In this document: one piece after another, positions 36,087 through 45,125 of the stretch
Layout of the letters: each line of letters starts with the position of its first letter
Numbering within the stretch: position 1 is the stretch's first letter
Origin: Arsenicicoccus bolidensis DSM 15745
GTDB lineage: Bacteria; Actinomycetota; Actinomycetes; Actinomycetales; Dermatophilaceae
NCBI RefSeq assembly: GCF_000426385.1
Contig: NZ_AUFG01000020.1
Span: forward strand, 1 to 64,000
Direction of reading: 5' to 3'
Length of the DNA stretch: 64,000 nt
Position numbers and translations under genes: made by a program
The notes under the pieces: generated by a model
Told to the model about the DNA's origin: nothing
Seen by the model: only the letters and a program-made list of their open reading frames with translations
The model's database searches: none

Positions 36087-36941
36087 TCACAGCAGGACGG
36101 TGGCGAACTCCCCGACCTCCCGCATTTCGATGCGGGCGTAGGTGGCCCGCGCGGCGACGTTGAAGTCATTCACGTACAGCGAGGCGCGAGCGGCGTGCTC
36201 CGCCAGCACTGCCTCGACGACGGCTGCCATGGCCGGCCCCGCACGCCGTCGGCCGCGCAGGTGCGGCGCCAGCCAGACCCCCTGGATCTGGGCGGTCCCG
36301 AGAGCGACCGAACCCACGTCGGCCTTGAACACCACGTCGGGCCCCTCGGTGACGACATAGGTCCGCCGCTGCTCGATCAGCGAGGCCACGGATCGGCGGT
36401 ATGACGCCACCGAGCCGACGTACGGCGGGTAGCCGATCTCCTCGGTGAACATGGCCGCCGCAGCCGGCACGACGGCGTCCAGCTCGTCGGGCCCGGCCAG
36501 CCGCACGCAAGGGTCCAGAGCGAGGCCGAGCTCGCTGGGCGGGACGGTCGTCGCCATGAGCGGCTGCGACCCGCGGACGGCCCGTGGCATCCCCCACGAC
36601 GGCGAGAGCAACGCCCAGAGCCCGAGCACCTCGTCGGACGGGCCGAACAGCGAGGAGGCCCAGCGGCTGCGCCGGCGTAGTCGCTGGGCGAAGGCCGGGG
36701 CCGTGTCCGGTCCGACCTCGACCGGAACGACGTTGGCTCCGGTCCACACCAGAGATCGCCAGCCGAGGGGGTCGCCCCGGTCGGCGTAGCCGAGCACGCA
36801 GCCGGGGGTGGTCCGCAGCGCACCCTCACGGATGCGCGCCGCCACGAAGACGTGGGCGTCAGGCCGACGTGCACAGACAGCGATCGCCGCGTCCTCGTCG
36901 GCCGGCGTCAGGGCCTGGATCGGCGATCGGGAGCGGAGCAC
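36087..36941 (-). CDS. DUF4081 plus GNAT acetyltransferase
   Basis: A 284-residue protein with an N-terminal DUF4081-like domain (residues 1-135) and a C-terminal GNAT fold. The acetyl-CoA region is IQGVWLAPHLRGRRRAGPAM, with the R/G-rich loop, and the end NDFNVAARATYARIEMREVG is the usual final strand and helix. In actinobacteria this protein is the neighbour of ispG-rip1-dxr, as would be the case here without the 37.0-39.1 kb insertion. The acceptor is unknown. The GTG at 36941 is used because no ATG fits. The upstream gap contains a bidirectional terminator and a possible tiny gene, so it likely has its own promoter. Confidence 0.85.
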   Translation of the reverse strand: MLRSRSPIQALTPADEDAAIAVCARRPDAHVFVAARIREGALRTTPGCVLGYADRGDPLGWRSLVWTGANVVPVEVGPDTAPAFAQRLRRRSRWASSLFGPSDEVLGLWALLSPSWGMPRAVRGSQPLMATTVPPSELGLALDPCVRLAGPDELDAVVPAAAAMFTEEIGYPPYVGSVASYRRSVASLIEQRRTYVVTEGPDVVFKADVGSVALGTAQIQGVWLAPHLRGRRRAGPAMAAVVEAVLAEHAARASLYVNDFNVAARATYARIEMREVGEFATVLL

Positions 36942-37012
36942 CCCCCAAGGGTGGACTGCGGTGGGTCGCTTGTCACGCCACCACGCGACGCGCCGGGACG
37001 AGTTCGCGCAGC

Positions 37013-37056
37013 AGAAAAAGGCCCCGCCACGGCAGCTGCCGGACGAGGCCCTTTCT
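37013..37056. terminator. Bidirectional terminator-like hairpin with palindromic core
   Basis: The region reads AGAAAAAGGCC, a pairing stem, the 12-base palindrome CGGCAGCTGCCG (37030-37041), then GGCC and TTTCT. On the minus strand it ends in GGGGCC-TTTTTCT, a good intrinsic terminator. It stops transcripts entering from 37.1 kb. Confidence 0.62.
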
Positions 37057-37070
37057 GGCTGCGGGGCTGC

Positions 37071-37142
37071 TCAGGCCCCGCGGTTGCGAACGGCGCCGGG
37101 GGCGGCGCCCATCTCGCCGTGCTCCCCCGAGGTGGCCCCCAT
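37071..37142 (-). CDS. Possible 23-codon peptide gene ending at a terminator
   Basis: On the minus strand an ATG at 37142 opens 23 codons ending TGA at 37071: Met-Gly-Ala-Thr-Ser-Gly-Glu-His-Gly-Glu, then a Gly/Ala-rich stretch and Val-Arg-Asn-Arg-Gly-Ala. GCGAGG lies 9 bases before the start. The stop is followed directly by the hairpin at 37013-37056. I cannot assign a family. It may be a leader peptide, a small RNA locus or chance, and lies in the 461-base gap (36942-37402) between GNAT and the malectin protein. Confidence 0.25.
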   Translation of the reverse strand: MGATSGEHGEMGAAPGAVRNRGA

Positions 37143-37178
37143 CCGGCCGCGCCTCGCAACACCCTCACCATATCAAAG

Positions 37179-37194
37179 ACTTCGATGTCGAAGT
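37179..37194. promoter_or_regulatory. Palindrome in an AT-richer intergenic stretch
   Basis: ACTTCGA-TG-TCGAAGT is a near-perfect 7-bp inverted repeat. It lies in the AT-richer part of the 36942-37402 gap, followed by a run of eight T (37243-37250). It could be an operator for either the divergent GNAT side or the secreted-protein side. Confidence 0.35.
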
Positions 37195-37402
37195 GACCTT
37201 CGGGGCGCCACGGCCTTGAATCGTCATACAACACATAGAGTGATTTTTTTTCCCCGAATAGGCCTACCCTCGAGTGCTTTGAACTATCACACTGGCTGAT
37301 GGACAGCCATTCGTGCAGAAACGGTTGCACAGAGTGGTTGTCGCGGCCGTAGCGCCATCATCCGGCCCGGCTGCAGTTCTCCCCTCACCCTCTCGAGGTC
37401 TC

Positions 37403-39085
37403 ATGCACACCCCCCTGTCCGCACGCCGGCGACGCCGGCTGACGGGAGGCGTCATCGGCGCCGCCCTGCTCACGTCAACCGCCCTGGGGTCAGCCCAGCT
37501 CGCCGCCGCCTCCGCGGCGCCCGTGACGGCGGCGCCCGCTGCGGCGACCGCAGATCGCGACCGGCTGCCCGAGCGCATCTTCGCCCCCGACGCGTTCTGG
37601 TATCGCAGGCTGCCGGCGAACACCCCGAAGGACCCGCGCTCGGCGGACATCTCCAAGCACATCTACGACCAGGGCGTCTCGTACTACGGCCGCCCCGGTG
37701 CCCCGTCCATCGCGGTCAACACGGTGCGCTACTCCGCGCCGATGTACATGGCCAAGGCTGGCGACCCCACCACGTCGTTCAGGTTCGAGAACTGCCAGGG
37801 CAAGTCGTACGGCGACACCGGCCTGATCGCCAACCACCTCAGCAACCTGAGGATCCCGGCCTACGCCCGTCCGGCAGAGGGGACGGACCTCGAGATGCTG
37901 GTGTACGACGCGAGCTCCCGCCGCCTCACGGAGACCTGGGTCACCCGCAAGAACAACGGTACCTGGTCGGCGTGCTGGGGCGGCAGCATCCCGGACGCCT
38001 CCAAGAGCAACGGCGTCTTCCCGCACCCCTTCGGCACCACTGCCAGCGGGCTCTCCCTCGCCGGGGGCACCATCCGCCCCGAGGAGCTGCGCCGCGGTCG
38101 TATCGACCACGTCATCGGCATCGCGCTGCCCCACAACGCCCCCTGGCCCAACGTCTCCCGTCCGGCCAACCGCACCGACGGCTGGAACCCGTCGAGACGA
38201 CCGGCCGCCGCCGAGGGGCAGATGCTGCGCATCCCGGCCTCCGTCAACCTCGACGCCCTGCGCCTGTCGCCGACGGCGCGGACCATCGCCAAGGCCGCCC
38301 AGGAGTACGGCGTGGTCGTCTGGGACACGGCGGGATCGATCAGCTTCCGCGCGGAGAACCCGATCGGCATGACCAGCGACCCCTATCCCGAGCTGTTCCG
38401 CGGGCGGGCCGACTGGCAGGAGATGCTGGGCGACCCCGGACGCGGCGAGCGTGGCTTCCCGCTCGAGCTCCTCGAGGTCCTGCCGATGAACTACGAGGCG
38501 CCCGTCTCGTCGGCGCCCGCACCCACCCCGACGCCCACTCCCACTCCGACGCCCACTCCCACCAAGTCGACCCCGGCCCCGACCCCGACCCCCACGCCCA
38601 CCCCGACGCCGACCATTCCGGTGCCGGGACCGGGCGTCGCCACCGTTCGGCAGACCGCGGCCTGGCTCGACCAGACCGATGCCCAGGGCCGGCGATGGGC
38701 CGGGCGCGGTGACGCGTTCGACTCGTACAAGACGGGTACGGCCATGGTGGGCCGTGACGTGGCCGGCACCGGTGACGACCAGCTGTACCGCTCCACGGTC
38801 TACGGGATGACCTCCTACCGGACCAAGGTCGCCAACGGGACCTACCGGGTCAAGCTCTACACCGCCGAGGACTACTTCACGGCTCCCGGGCGCCGGGTCT
38901 ACTCCGTCCGGGCGGAGGGCTCAACGGTCCTCAAGGACGTGGACGTCTTCGCCCGCACCGGCGGCGCCTTCCGGGCCTACGAGCCGACCTTCACCGTGAC
39001 GGTCACCGACGGGCGGCTCGACCTGGGCTTCCACGCCGTCAAGGACACCCCGAGCCTGGCCGCCGTCGAGGTCACCAAGCTCTGA
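37403..39085 (+). CDS. Secreted two-domain protein with a malectin-like C-terminus
   Basis: A 560-residue exported protein. Residues 1-39 form a signal peptide (MHTPLSARRRRRLTGGVIGA then an Ala-rich h-region). Residues about 55-370 form one domain with APDAFWYRRLPANTPKDPRS, a Cys in FENCQGKSYGDTGLIAN and another in GTWSACWGGS, and a VWDTAGSISFRAENPIG segment. I think this matches a secreted domain seen in actinobacteria, but I cannot name it. A 40-residue Thr-Pro linker (372-411) follows, then a malectin-like carbohydrate-binding domain (413-560): ANGTYRVKLYTAEDYFTAPG, RVYSVRAEGSTVLKDVDVFA, VTVTDGRLDLGF. GAGG precedes ATG 37403. It lies within a normally contiguous operon, with its own terminator. 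Confidence 0.8.
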   Translation: MHTPLSARRRRRLTGGVIGAALLTSTALGSAQLAAASAAPVTAAPAAATADRDRLPERIFAPDAFWYRRLPANTPKDPRSADISKHIYDQGVSYYGRPGAPSIAVNTVRYSAPMYMAKAGDPTTSFRFENCQGKSYGDTGLIANHLSNLRIPAYARPAEGTDLEMLVYDASSRRLTETWVTRKNNGTWSACWGGSIPDASKSNGVFPHPFGTTASGLSLAGGTIRPEELRRGRIDHVIGIALPHNAPWPNVSRPANRTDGWNPSRRPAAAEGQMLRIPASVNLDALRLSPTARTIAKAAQEYGVVVWDTAGSISFRAENPIGMTSDPYPELFRGRADWQEMLGDPGRGERGFPLELLEVLPMNYEAPVSSAPAPTPTPTPTPTPTPTKSTPAPTPTPTPTPTPTIPVPGPGVATVRQTAAWLDQTDAQGRRWAGRGDAFDSYKTGTAMVGRDVAGTGDDQLYRSTVYGMTSYRTKVANGTYRVKLYTAEDYFTAPGRRVYSVRAEGSTVLKDVDVFARTGGAFRAYEPTFTVTVTDGRLDLGFHAVKDTPSLAAVEVTKL

Positions 39086-39104
39086 CAGCGTCCGCCGACG
39101 GGCT

Positions 39105-39150
39105 CGACGAGAGCGGGCCACCCCTCGTGTGGGGTGGCCCGCTCTCGTCG
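39105..39150 (+). terminator. Perfect 20-bp terminator hairpin
   Basis: CGACGAGAGCGGGCCACCCC at 39105-39124 pairs with GGGGTGGCCCGCTCTCGTCG at 39131-39150 across the 6-base loop TCGTGT. It ends the malectin gene and separates it from ispG on the opposite strand. Confidence 0.9.
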
Positions 39151-39188
39151 GTCGTCATCGCGCGTCACGTCATACGGACGCCGCGGAC

Positions 39189-40349
<1,161 letters not shown>

Positions 40350-40367
40350 GGTGTCAGTATCCCTCAC

Positions 40368-41723
40368 TCATCCGAGCTTGACGGGCCGCACGATGTCGGC
40401 ATAGATCAGCAGGCCACCCATGACGACCAGGACGACCGACATGGCATAGGCGATGGGCAACCCCTTGGCGACATCTATGTAGCCCGGGTCGGGGCGCCGG
40501 GCCACGCGGGCGAACCCGCGACGGATGGCCTCCCACACGGCACCGACGACGTGACCACCGTCCAGCGGCAGCAGCGGGATGAGGTTGAAGACGAAGAGCG
40601 CCACGTTGAGCGACGCGATGAGCATGATCAGCGTGATGAGCTTGGAGGTGGTGCCCTCGAGCCCCTGGACCTGGCCGGCGGCGACCTCGCCGCCGATGCG
40701 CCCGACGCCCACGACCGAGATCGGGCCGTTGGGGTCGCGCTCCCCCGAGCCGAAGGCCGCCTTGGCGATCCCCACCATCTTCTCGGGGATCTTGACGATG
40801 ACGCCCGCGGTCTGCGCGACGGCGTTGCCCACCGCCCCCGGCACCGCGGTGATCGGCTGCTTCTCGATCGCACCGACGGGCGCCGACTGCATCCCGATGT
40901 AGCCCGTCTGCACGGTCAGCGGCTTGCCGTCCGCCCCGGTCACGGGCACGCCCTCGGCGTCGAGCCGAGGGAGCGCGTTGGTGATGGGGGTGATGGTGAG
41001 GGTCTGCTGCTGCCCCGCGCGCTCGACCACGACGGGCAGGGCCTTGCCGGCACTGGGACGCACGACCCGTCCCACGGCGGCGGTGCCGTCGACCGTCGTG
41101 CCACCGATGGAGACGATGCGGTCGCCGGGCAGGAGCCCGGCCACCGCGGCCGGGGTGCGCTGGTCGTTCTCGGTGCAGGCGTTCGTGGCGTCGGCGCCGG
41201 CCGGGCGCACGCACTCGACGACGGAGGCGACCTTGGCCCCGTGCTCGACGAAGACCCCGTGCCCCATGAGGACGCCACCGATGAGGACCGTCGCGATGAC
41301 GAGGTTCATGGTGGGGCCGCCGAGCATGACGACGACCTTCTGCCAGCTCTTGCGCTTGTAGAACACGCGGTCCTCGTCGCCGGGCTGGATCTCCTCCATC
41401 GACTGGGTGCGGGCGTCGTCGACCATGGCGGCCCAGCGGCCGGTGCTCGAGGCCCGGAGGTGGTGCTCGTCCTCACCCCTGCCCTTGGGCGGGAACATCC
41501 CGATCATGCGGACGTAGCCGCCGAGCGGGATCGCCTTGAGGCCGTACTCCGTCTCGCCGAACCGGCGCGACCAGAGCGTGGGGCCGAAGCCGATCATGTA
41601 CTGCGGCGCCTTGACCCCGAACAGCTTGGCCGGGACCAGGTGGCCGATCTCGTGCAGCGCGATGGAGACACCCACGCCGACGACGACGAACAGGATGCCG
41701 AGGATCGTCAGGACCACGGTCAT
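40368..41723 (-). CDS. rip1: Site-2-type zinc metalloprotease (RseP/Rip1-like)
   Basis: An M50 intramembrane protease of 451 residues. The active site is HEIGH at 24-28 in SIALHEIGHLV, with the second motif FNLIPLLPLDGGHVVGAVWE near 390-405 supplying the third ligand Asp. A PDZ domain lies between (about residues 195-280, with LLPGDRIVSIGGTTVDG). Such proteases cut anti-sigma factors to release envelope stress sigma factors. It sits between dxr and ispG as in most actinobacteria. The ATG at 41723 begins the first TM helix. Its substrate anti-sigma gene is not in the window. Confidence 0.94.
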   Translation of the reverse strand: MTVVLTILGILFVVVGVGVSIALHEIGHLVPAKLFGVKAPQYMIGFGPTLWSRRFGETEYGLKAIPLGGYVRMIGMFPPKGRGEDEHHLRASSTGRWAAMVDDARTQSMEEIQPGDEDRVFYKRKSWQKVVVMLGGPTMNLVIATVLIGGVLMGHGVFVEHGAKVASVVECVRPAGADATNACTENDQRTPAAVAGLLPGDRIVSIGGTTVDGTAAVGRVVRPSAGKALPVVVERAGQQQTLTITPITNALPRLDAEGVPVTGADGKPLTVQTGYIGMQSAPVGAIEKQPITAVPGAVGNAVAQTAGVIVKIPEKMVGIAKAAFGSGERDPNGPISVVGVGRIGGEVAAGQVQGLEGTTSKLITLIMLIASLNVALFVFNLIPLLPLDGGHVVGAVWEAIRRGFARVARRPDPGYIDVAKGLPIAYAMSVVLVVMGGLLIYADIVRPVKLG

Positions 41724-41736
41724 GCGGACTCCTCGG

Positions 41737-43032
41737 TCATGCGGGCTCCTCGGTCGGGGTGGAGGCGGGACTCAGGCCGAGCACCTCGCGGGCCCGGGCA
41801 CGCGCCCAGGACTCGGCACGCAGCACAGCGGCAACGTCCAGGTCCGAGGCGTTGTTCCCGACGTTGGCGGCCTGCTCGCCGCCGGCGTGGTGCTCGTCGA
41901 CGACCCGCTCGACGGTGTCGACGATGTCGAGGAAGCCGATCCGGCCGGCGTGGAAGGCCTCGACGCACTCCTCGTTGGCGGCGTTGTAGACGGCGGGGTA
42001 GGTCCCGCCCGCCTCGCCGACCCGGTAGGCCAGCGGGACGGAGCGGAAGGCCTCACGGTCCAGCGGGAGGAACTCCCACGTCGACGCGCGGGTCCAGTCG
42101 ACCGGCGTCTCCACGTCGCGCAGGCGATCGGGCCAGGCGAGCCCGAGCGCGATGGGCACCAGCATGGTGGGCAGCCCGATCTGGGCGACCACCGCGCCGT
42201 CGCACCACTCGACCATGGAGTGGATGTACTGCTGCGGGTGCACCACGACCTCGATGTCGGCGAAGGGCACGTCGAACAGGTGGTGCGCCTCGATCACCTC
42301 GAGCCCCTTGTTGACCAGGGTCGCGGAGTTGGTGGTGATGACCTTGCCCATGGCGAAGTTGGGGTGAGCCAGCGCCTGCTCCGGCGTCACCTCGCGCAGC
42401 TCGTCGCGGGCGCGACCGCGGAAGGGCCCGCCGCTGGCGGTGATCACCAGCCGCCGCACCTCGTCCCGGCGACCCGCCAGCAGGCTCTGGGCGATGGCGC
42501 TGTGCTCGGAGTCGACCGGCACGATCTGGCCCGGCCGGGCCGCACGTGTGACGATCGGGCCGCCGACGATCAGGCTCTCCTTGTTGGCGAGCGCGAGCGT
42601 GCTGCCCGCTCGGAGCGCCGCCAGGGTCGGCCGCAGGCCGATCGACCCGGTGATGCCGTTGAGCACGACGTCCGCTCCGTGCGCCGCCACCTCCTCGGAG
42701 GCACCCTCCCCCACGACCACCCGCGGGGCGTATGACGCCAGCCCGGCCTCACGGGCGGCCGCCGTGATGGCGCCCCGCACCGCCGCCTCGTCGCCGTCCG
42801 CGACGCCGACGAGCTCGACCTGGAGCCGGACGGCCTGCTCCGCGAGGAGGGCGAGGTTGCGGCCGCCGGCGCTGAGCGCGGTCGCCGTGAACCGGTCGGG
42901 GTTGCGGGTGATCACGTCGATCGCCTGGGTGCCGATGGAGCCGGTGGAGCCGAGGAGCGCGACCGTGCGGTGGCCGGCGCGATAGGTGTGCGCGGGGGGC
43001 GGCGGGCTGTCGGCATACGGGCTCTGGCTCAC
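41737..43032 (-). CDS. dxr: 1-deoxy-D-xylulose 5-phosphate reductoisomerase
   Basis: Dxr makes MEP, the committed isoprenoid precursor. The NADPH-binding start is TVALLGSTGSIGTQAIDVIT, and catalytic segments include ANKESLIVGGPIV, VDSEHSAIAQSLL, LVITASGGPFRGR, THP-like ALAHPNFAMGKVITTNSATL, NKGLEVIEAHHLF and VVHPQQYIHSMVEW. The 431-residue length and order dxr-rip1-ispG are conserved. The GTG at 43032 is used; an ATG is absent in frame. It is the first gene of the unit, 57 bases from the end of the peptidoglycan-binding gene on its upstream side. Confidence 0.96.
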   Translation of the reverse strand: MSQSPYADSPPPPAHTYRAGHRTVALLGSTGSIGTQAIDVITRNPDRFTATALSAGGRNLALLAEQAVRLQVELVGVADGDEAAVRGAITAAAREAGLASYAPRVVVGEGASEEVAAHGADVVLNGITGSIGLRPTLAALRAGSTLALANKESLIVGGPIVTRAARPGQIVPVDSEHSAIAQSLLAGRRDEVRRLVITASGGPFRGRARDELREVTPEQALAHPNFAMGKVITTNSATLVNKGLEVIEAHHLFDVPFADIEVVVHPQQYIHSMVEWCDGAVVAQIGLPTMLVPIALGLAWPDRLRDVETPVDWTRASTWEFLPLDREAFRSVPLAYRVGEAGGTYPAVYNAANEECVEAFHAGRIGFLDIVDTVERVVDEHHAGGEQAANVGNNASDLDVAAVLRAESWARARAREVLGLSPASTPTEEPA

Positions 43033-43088
43033 CCGACCATCCTCGCACCGATCGACCCGTGTCTCGGCCGTCCCCGGGGCGTGCCCGT

Positions 43089-43852
43089 TCAGTCGGTGGG
43101 CCCGCCGCCGGACTGCAGCACCCGCCAGGTGTCGGGACCGACGATGCCGTCGACCGTCATGCCCAGCCGGTCTGCAGCGTGCGGACGGCGCGCTCGGTGT
43201 CGGCGCCGAAGCGTCCGTCCGCGGTGACCGGGATGTCCTGTGCCGCGAGCGATCGCTGCACCCGCGAGACCGCCTCGCCGGTGCTGCCCCGGCGCAGCCT
43301 GGGCGTGGGGCCCTGCGAGAGGAGCAGGGTCCACACGTGCGCCTCGACGTGGGGGACCCAGGCCTGCCAGCCGAGCCGGCGGGCGACCTGGTCGTAGGCC
43401 TGCCTGGTCACCGGGCCGTAGACGCCGTCGACCGTCAGGCTCGCTCCCTGCTGGCGGAGCAGGCACTGGAAGGCCTCGACCGCCGGACCGCGCGCCCCGG
43501 GATCGAGGTCGGGATAGCGCCGCAGGGTCGGGGAGCACGCCCGGGCGGCGGGGGCTGCGCCTGCGACGACCACGCTGGTCGGGCTCACGGTAGCGCCCGT
43601 CCTCACGGCCTGCGTCGAAGCCGGTCCGGCGGCCGGCGTCCCAGCGGGTTCGGTCGCCGGCGCCGAGACCGGCTCGCCCGCCGCCGATCCCGTAGCCGTC
43701 GCGGTCACGGTCCGGGTCACCTGCACGACCTCGGTCCCCTCGACCCCCGAGGAGCAGCCCGCGATCGCCGGGCAGAGCGTCAGGACGGCGGCAGTGGCCA
43801 CGGCTGCGGCGCTGCCCCTCCCGGGTGGGATGGAGCTGGTGGAGCGGTTCAT
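43089..43852 (-). pseudogene. Peptidoglycan-binding lipoprotein, frameshifted near the end
   Basis: An ATG at 43852 starts a lipoprotein signal with C33 in PAIAGCSSG, a Thr/Ala/Pro-rich spacer, then two PG_binding_1-type repeats (RGPAVEAFQCLLRQQGASLT, VDGVYGPVTRQAYDQVARRL; then TGEAVSRVQRSLAAQDIPVT). In frame it stops at 43157 within the last repeat. Shifting by one base near 43167-43172 (an apparent missing C in ACCGGCTGG) restores LGMTVDGIVGPDTWRVLQSG and a stop at 43089. The intact paralogue downstream has this ending. Either a real deletion or a sequence error. It would bind cell-wall polymer at the membrane surface. Confidence 0.75.
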
Positions 43853-43930
43853 CGATGCCTCCTGGTGCCGCGTGGTCGCTGACGATGGTCTCGCGCCGCC
43901 GCCTCCAACGGGAGGGGGTGGATCCGAGGA

Positions 43931-44710
43931 TCAGTCTCCGACGTGCTCACCGGTCTGCAGCGCGCGCCAGGTGGCCGGCCCGACGACGCCGTCGACCGTG
44001 TGGCCGGTGAGGGACTGGTACTCCCGCACGGCCGCGTCCGTCTGCTCGCCGAAGATGCCGTCGACCGGGATGGGCGAAACCGCGATCCCGATGGCGCGCT
44101 GGACCCGACGCACGGCCTCGCCGCGCGACCCCCGGGTGAGCCTGGGTGTGGGGCCGGCTGCGTAGAGGACGATCCACTCGCGCGTCATCACGTCGGGGGA
44201 CTGGGGTGACTCCCCCAGCGCCCGCTCGACCACCCGGGCGTACGCGATGGCCGTCTGCTCGCCGAACACGCCGTCCACCACGACGTCCTCGCCGGCCTGG
44301 TCGAGCAGGCACTGGAGCGTCGCGACGCTGCGTCCGCGCTGCCCCATCGTCAGCAGCCCGTAGTGGTCGGGCGTCCCACAGCGCCCGGCAGCCTGCTCGG
44401 GATAGGCGGTCGCGCGACGGCCGGTGGTCGGGCCCTCGCGGGCCGCGACGCCGGGCGAGGCGCCCTCACCGGAACCGGCGTGTGGCTGGGCCGTCGTCGT
44501 GACGGTGACGGTCGCGGACGCGGCGGGTGACGGAGACGTCGTGGCTGCAGAGGGCGTCGGCGTCACGGTGACCGTCCGGGTCGGGGCGGCCGTCCCTGCG
44601 CCCGCCCCACAACCGGTCAGCGTCACGGTCACCGCTATCGTGAGCGTCCATCCCCCGCCCGCCAGCAGCACCTGCAGGAGGCTGCGGCGCGGCGTCATAC
44701 GCGTCCCCAT
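43931..44710 (-). CDS. Peptidoglycan-binding lipoprotein
   Basis: A 259-residue paralogue of the preceding gene in the same orientation, 78 bases from it. It has a lipobox at C34 (LTGCGAG), a long Thr/Pro/Ser/Ala-rich spacer (about 35-105) and two PG_binding_1-type repeats: RGRSVATLQCLLDQAGEDVV plus VDGVFGEQTAIAYARV, then RGEAVRRVQRAIGIAVSPIP plus VDGIFGEQTDAAVREYQSL and a terminal VDGVVGPATWRALQTG. Between the repeats is the shared PTPRLTRGSRGEAVRR segment. GGAGG lies 8 bases before the ATG at 44710. It likely tethers to murein near the membrane. The spacing and similarity suggest tandem duplication. Confidence 0.82.
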   Translation of the reverse strand: MGTRMTPRRSLLQVLLAGGGWTLTIAVTVTLTGCGAGAGTAAPTRTVTVTPTPSAATTSPSPAASATVTVTTTAQPHAGSGEGASPGVAAREGPTTGRRATAYPEQAAGRCGTPDHYGLLTMGQRGRSVATLQCLLDQAGEDVVVDGVFGEQTAIAYARVVERALGESPQSPDVMTREWIVLYAAGPTPRLTRGSRGEAVRRVQRAIGIAVSPIPVDGIFGEQTDAAVREYQSLTGHTVDGVVGPATWRALQTGEHVGD

Positions 44711-44895
44711 GGGGTCATCCTCCCGCGCGACCGGGCAGGACGCGCGAGGACCGCGCACGGCTCACCCGGACGGCGTCTCGACCCACCCTCCACGGCGAGG
44801 GGGAGGTCACAGCACGAGGGCGGTCGCGGGGTCACCTCCGGGACTAGGGTGGTCGAGGGCGGCGACCGCCACCGACATCCACGGGGAGGACCATC

Positions 44896-45084
44896 ATGGC
44901 CAAGGACCGCACCGGGCTCAGCCTCGGCTACCGCATCATGTGGCGGATCCGCTACGTCGGGGTGAGCGTGTTCGGGCCGGCCCAGCTGGACCCCGACAAC
45001 GACCCCAAGGACAACCTGCTGCGCGAGCGGCGGCGCAAGGTCGCCGCCGCCCACGCCGCGGCCGGGACGACTCCCCCGGCCTGA
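44896..45084 (+). CDS. Small hypothetical protein, 62 aa
   Basis: An ATG at 44896 with GGGGAGG 8-9 bases upstream opens 62 codons. The peptide starts AKDRTGLSLGYRIMWRIRYV and continues GVSVFGPAQLDPDNDPKDNL with a basic helix LRERRRKVAAAHAAA. It looks like a conserved short actinobacterial protein with one weakly hydrophobic or amphipathic helix, but I cannot name a family. A TAGGGT sequence at 44845-44850 is a possible -10. It lies alone between the lipoprotein gene and the AEC permease gene, which run on the other strand. Confidence 0.6.
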   Translation: MAKDRTGLSLGYRIMWRIRYVGVSVFGPAQLDPDNDPKDNLLRERRRKVAAAHAAAGTTPPA

Positions 45085-45125
45085 GCCCCTCCGGGGCGAG
45101 CGGGCCGTATGCCGGGCCCGTCGGC

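Noticed and set aside
37056-37200. 6C-type or 6S-type structured RNA
   Set aside because: There are C5 runs and stem sequences, but the six-C loops of 6C RNA and the 6S bulge layout are not seen.
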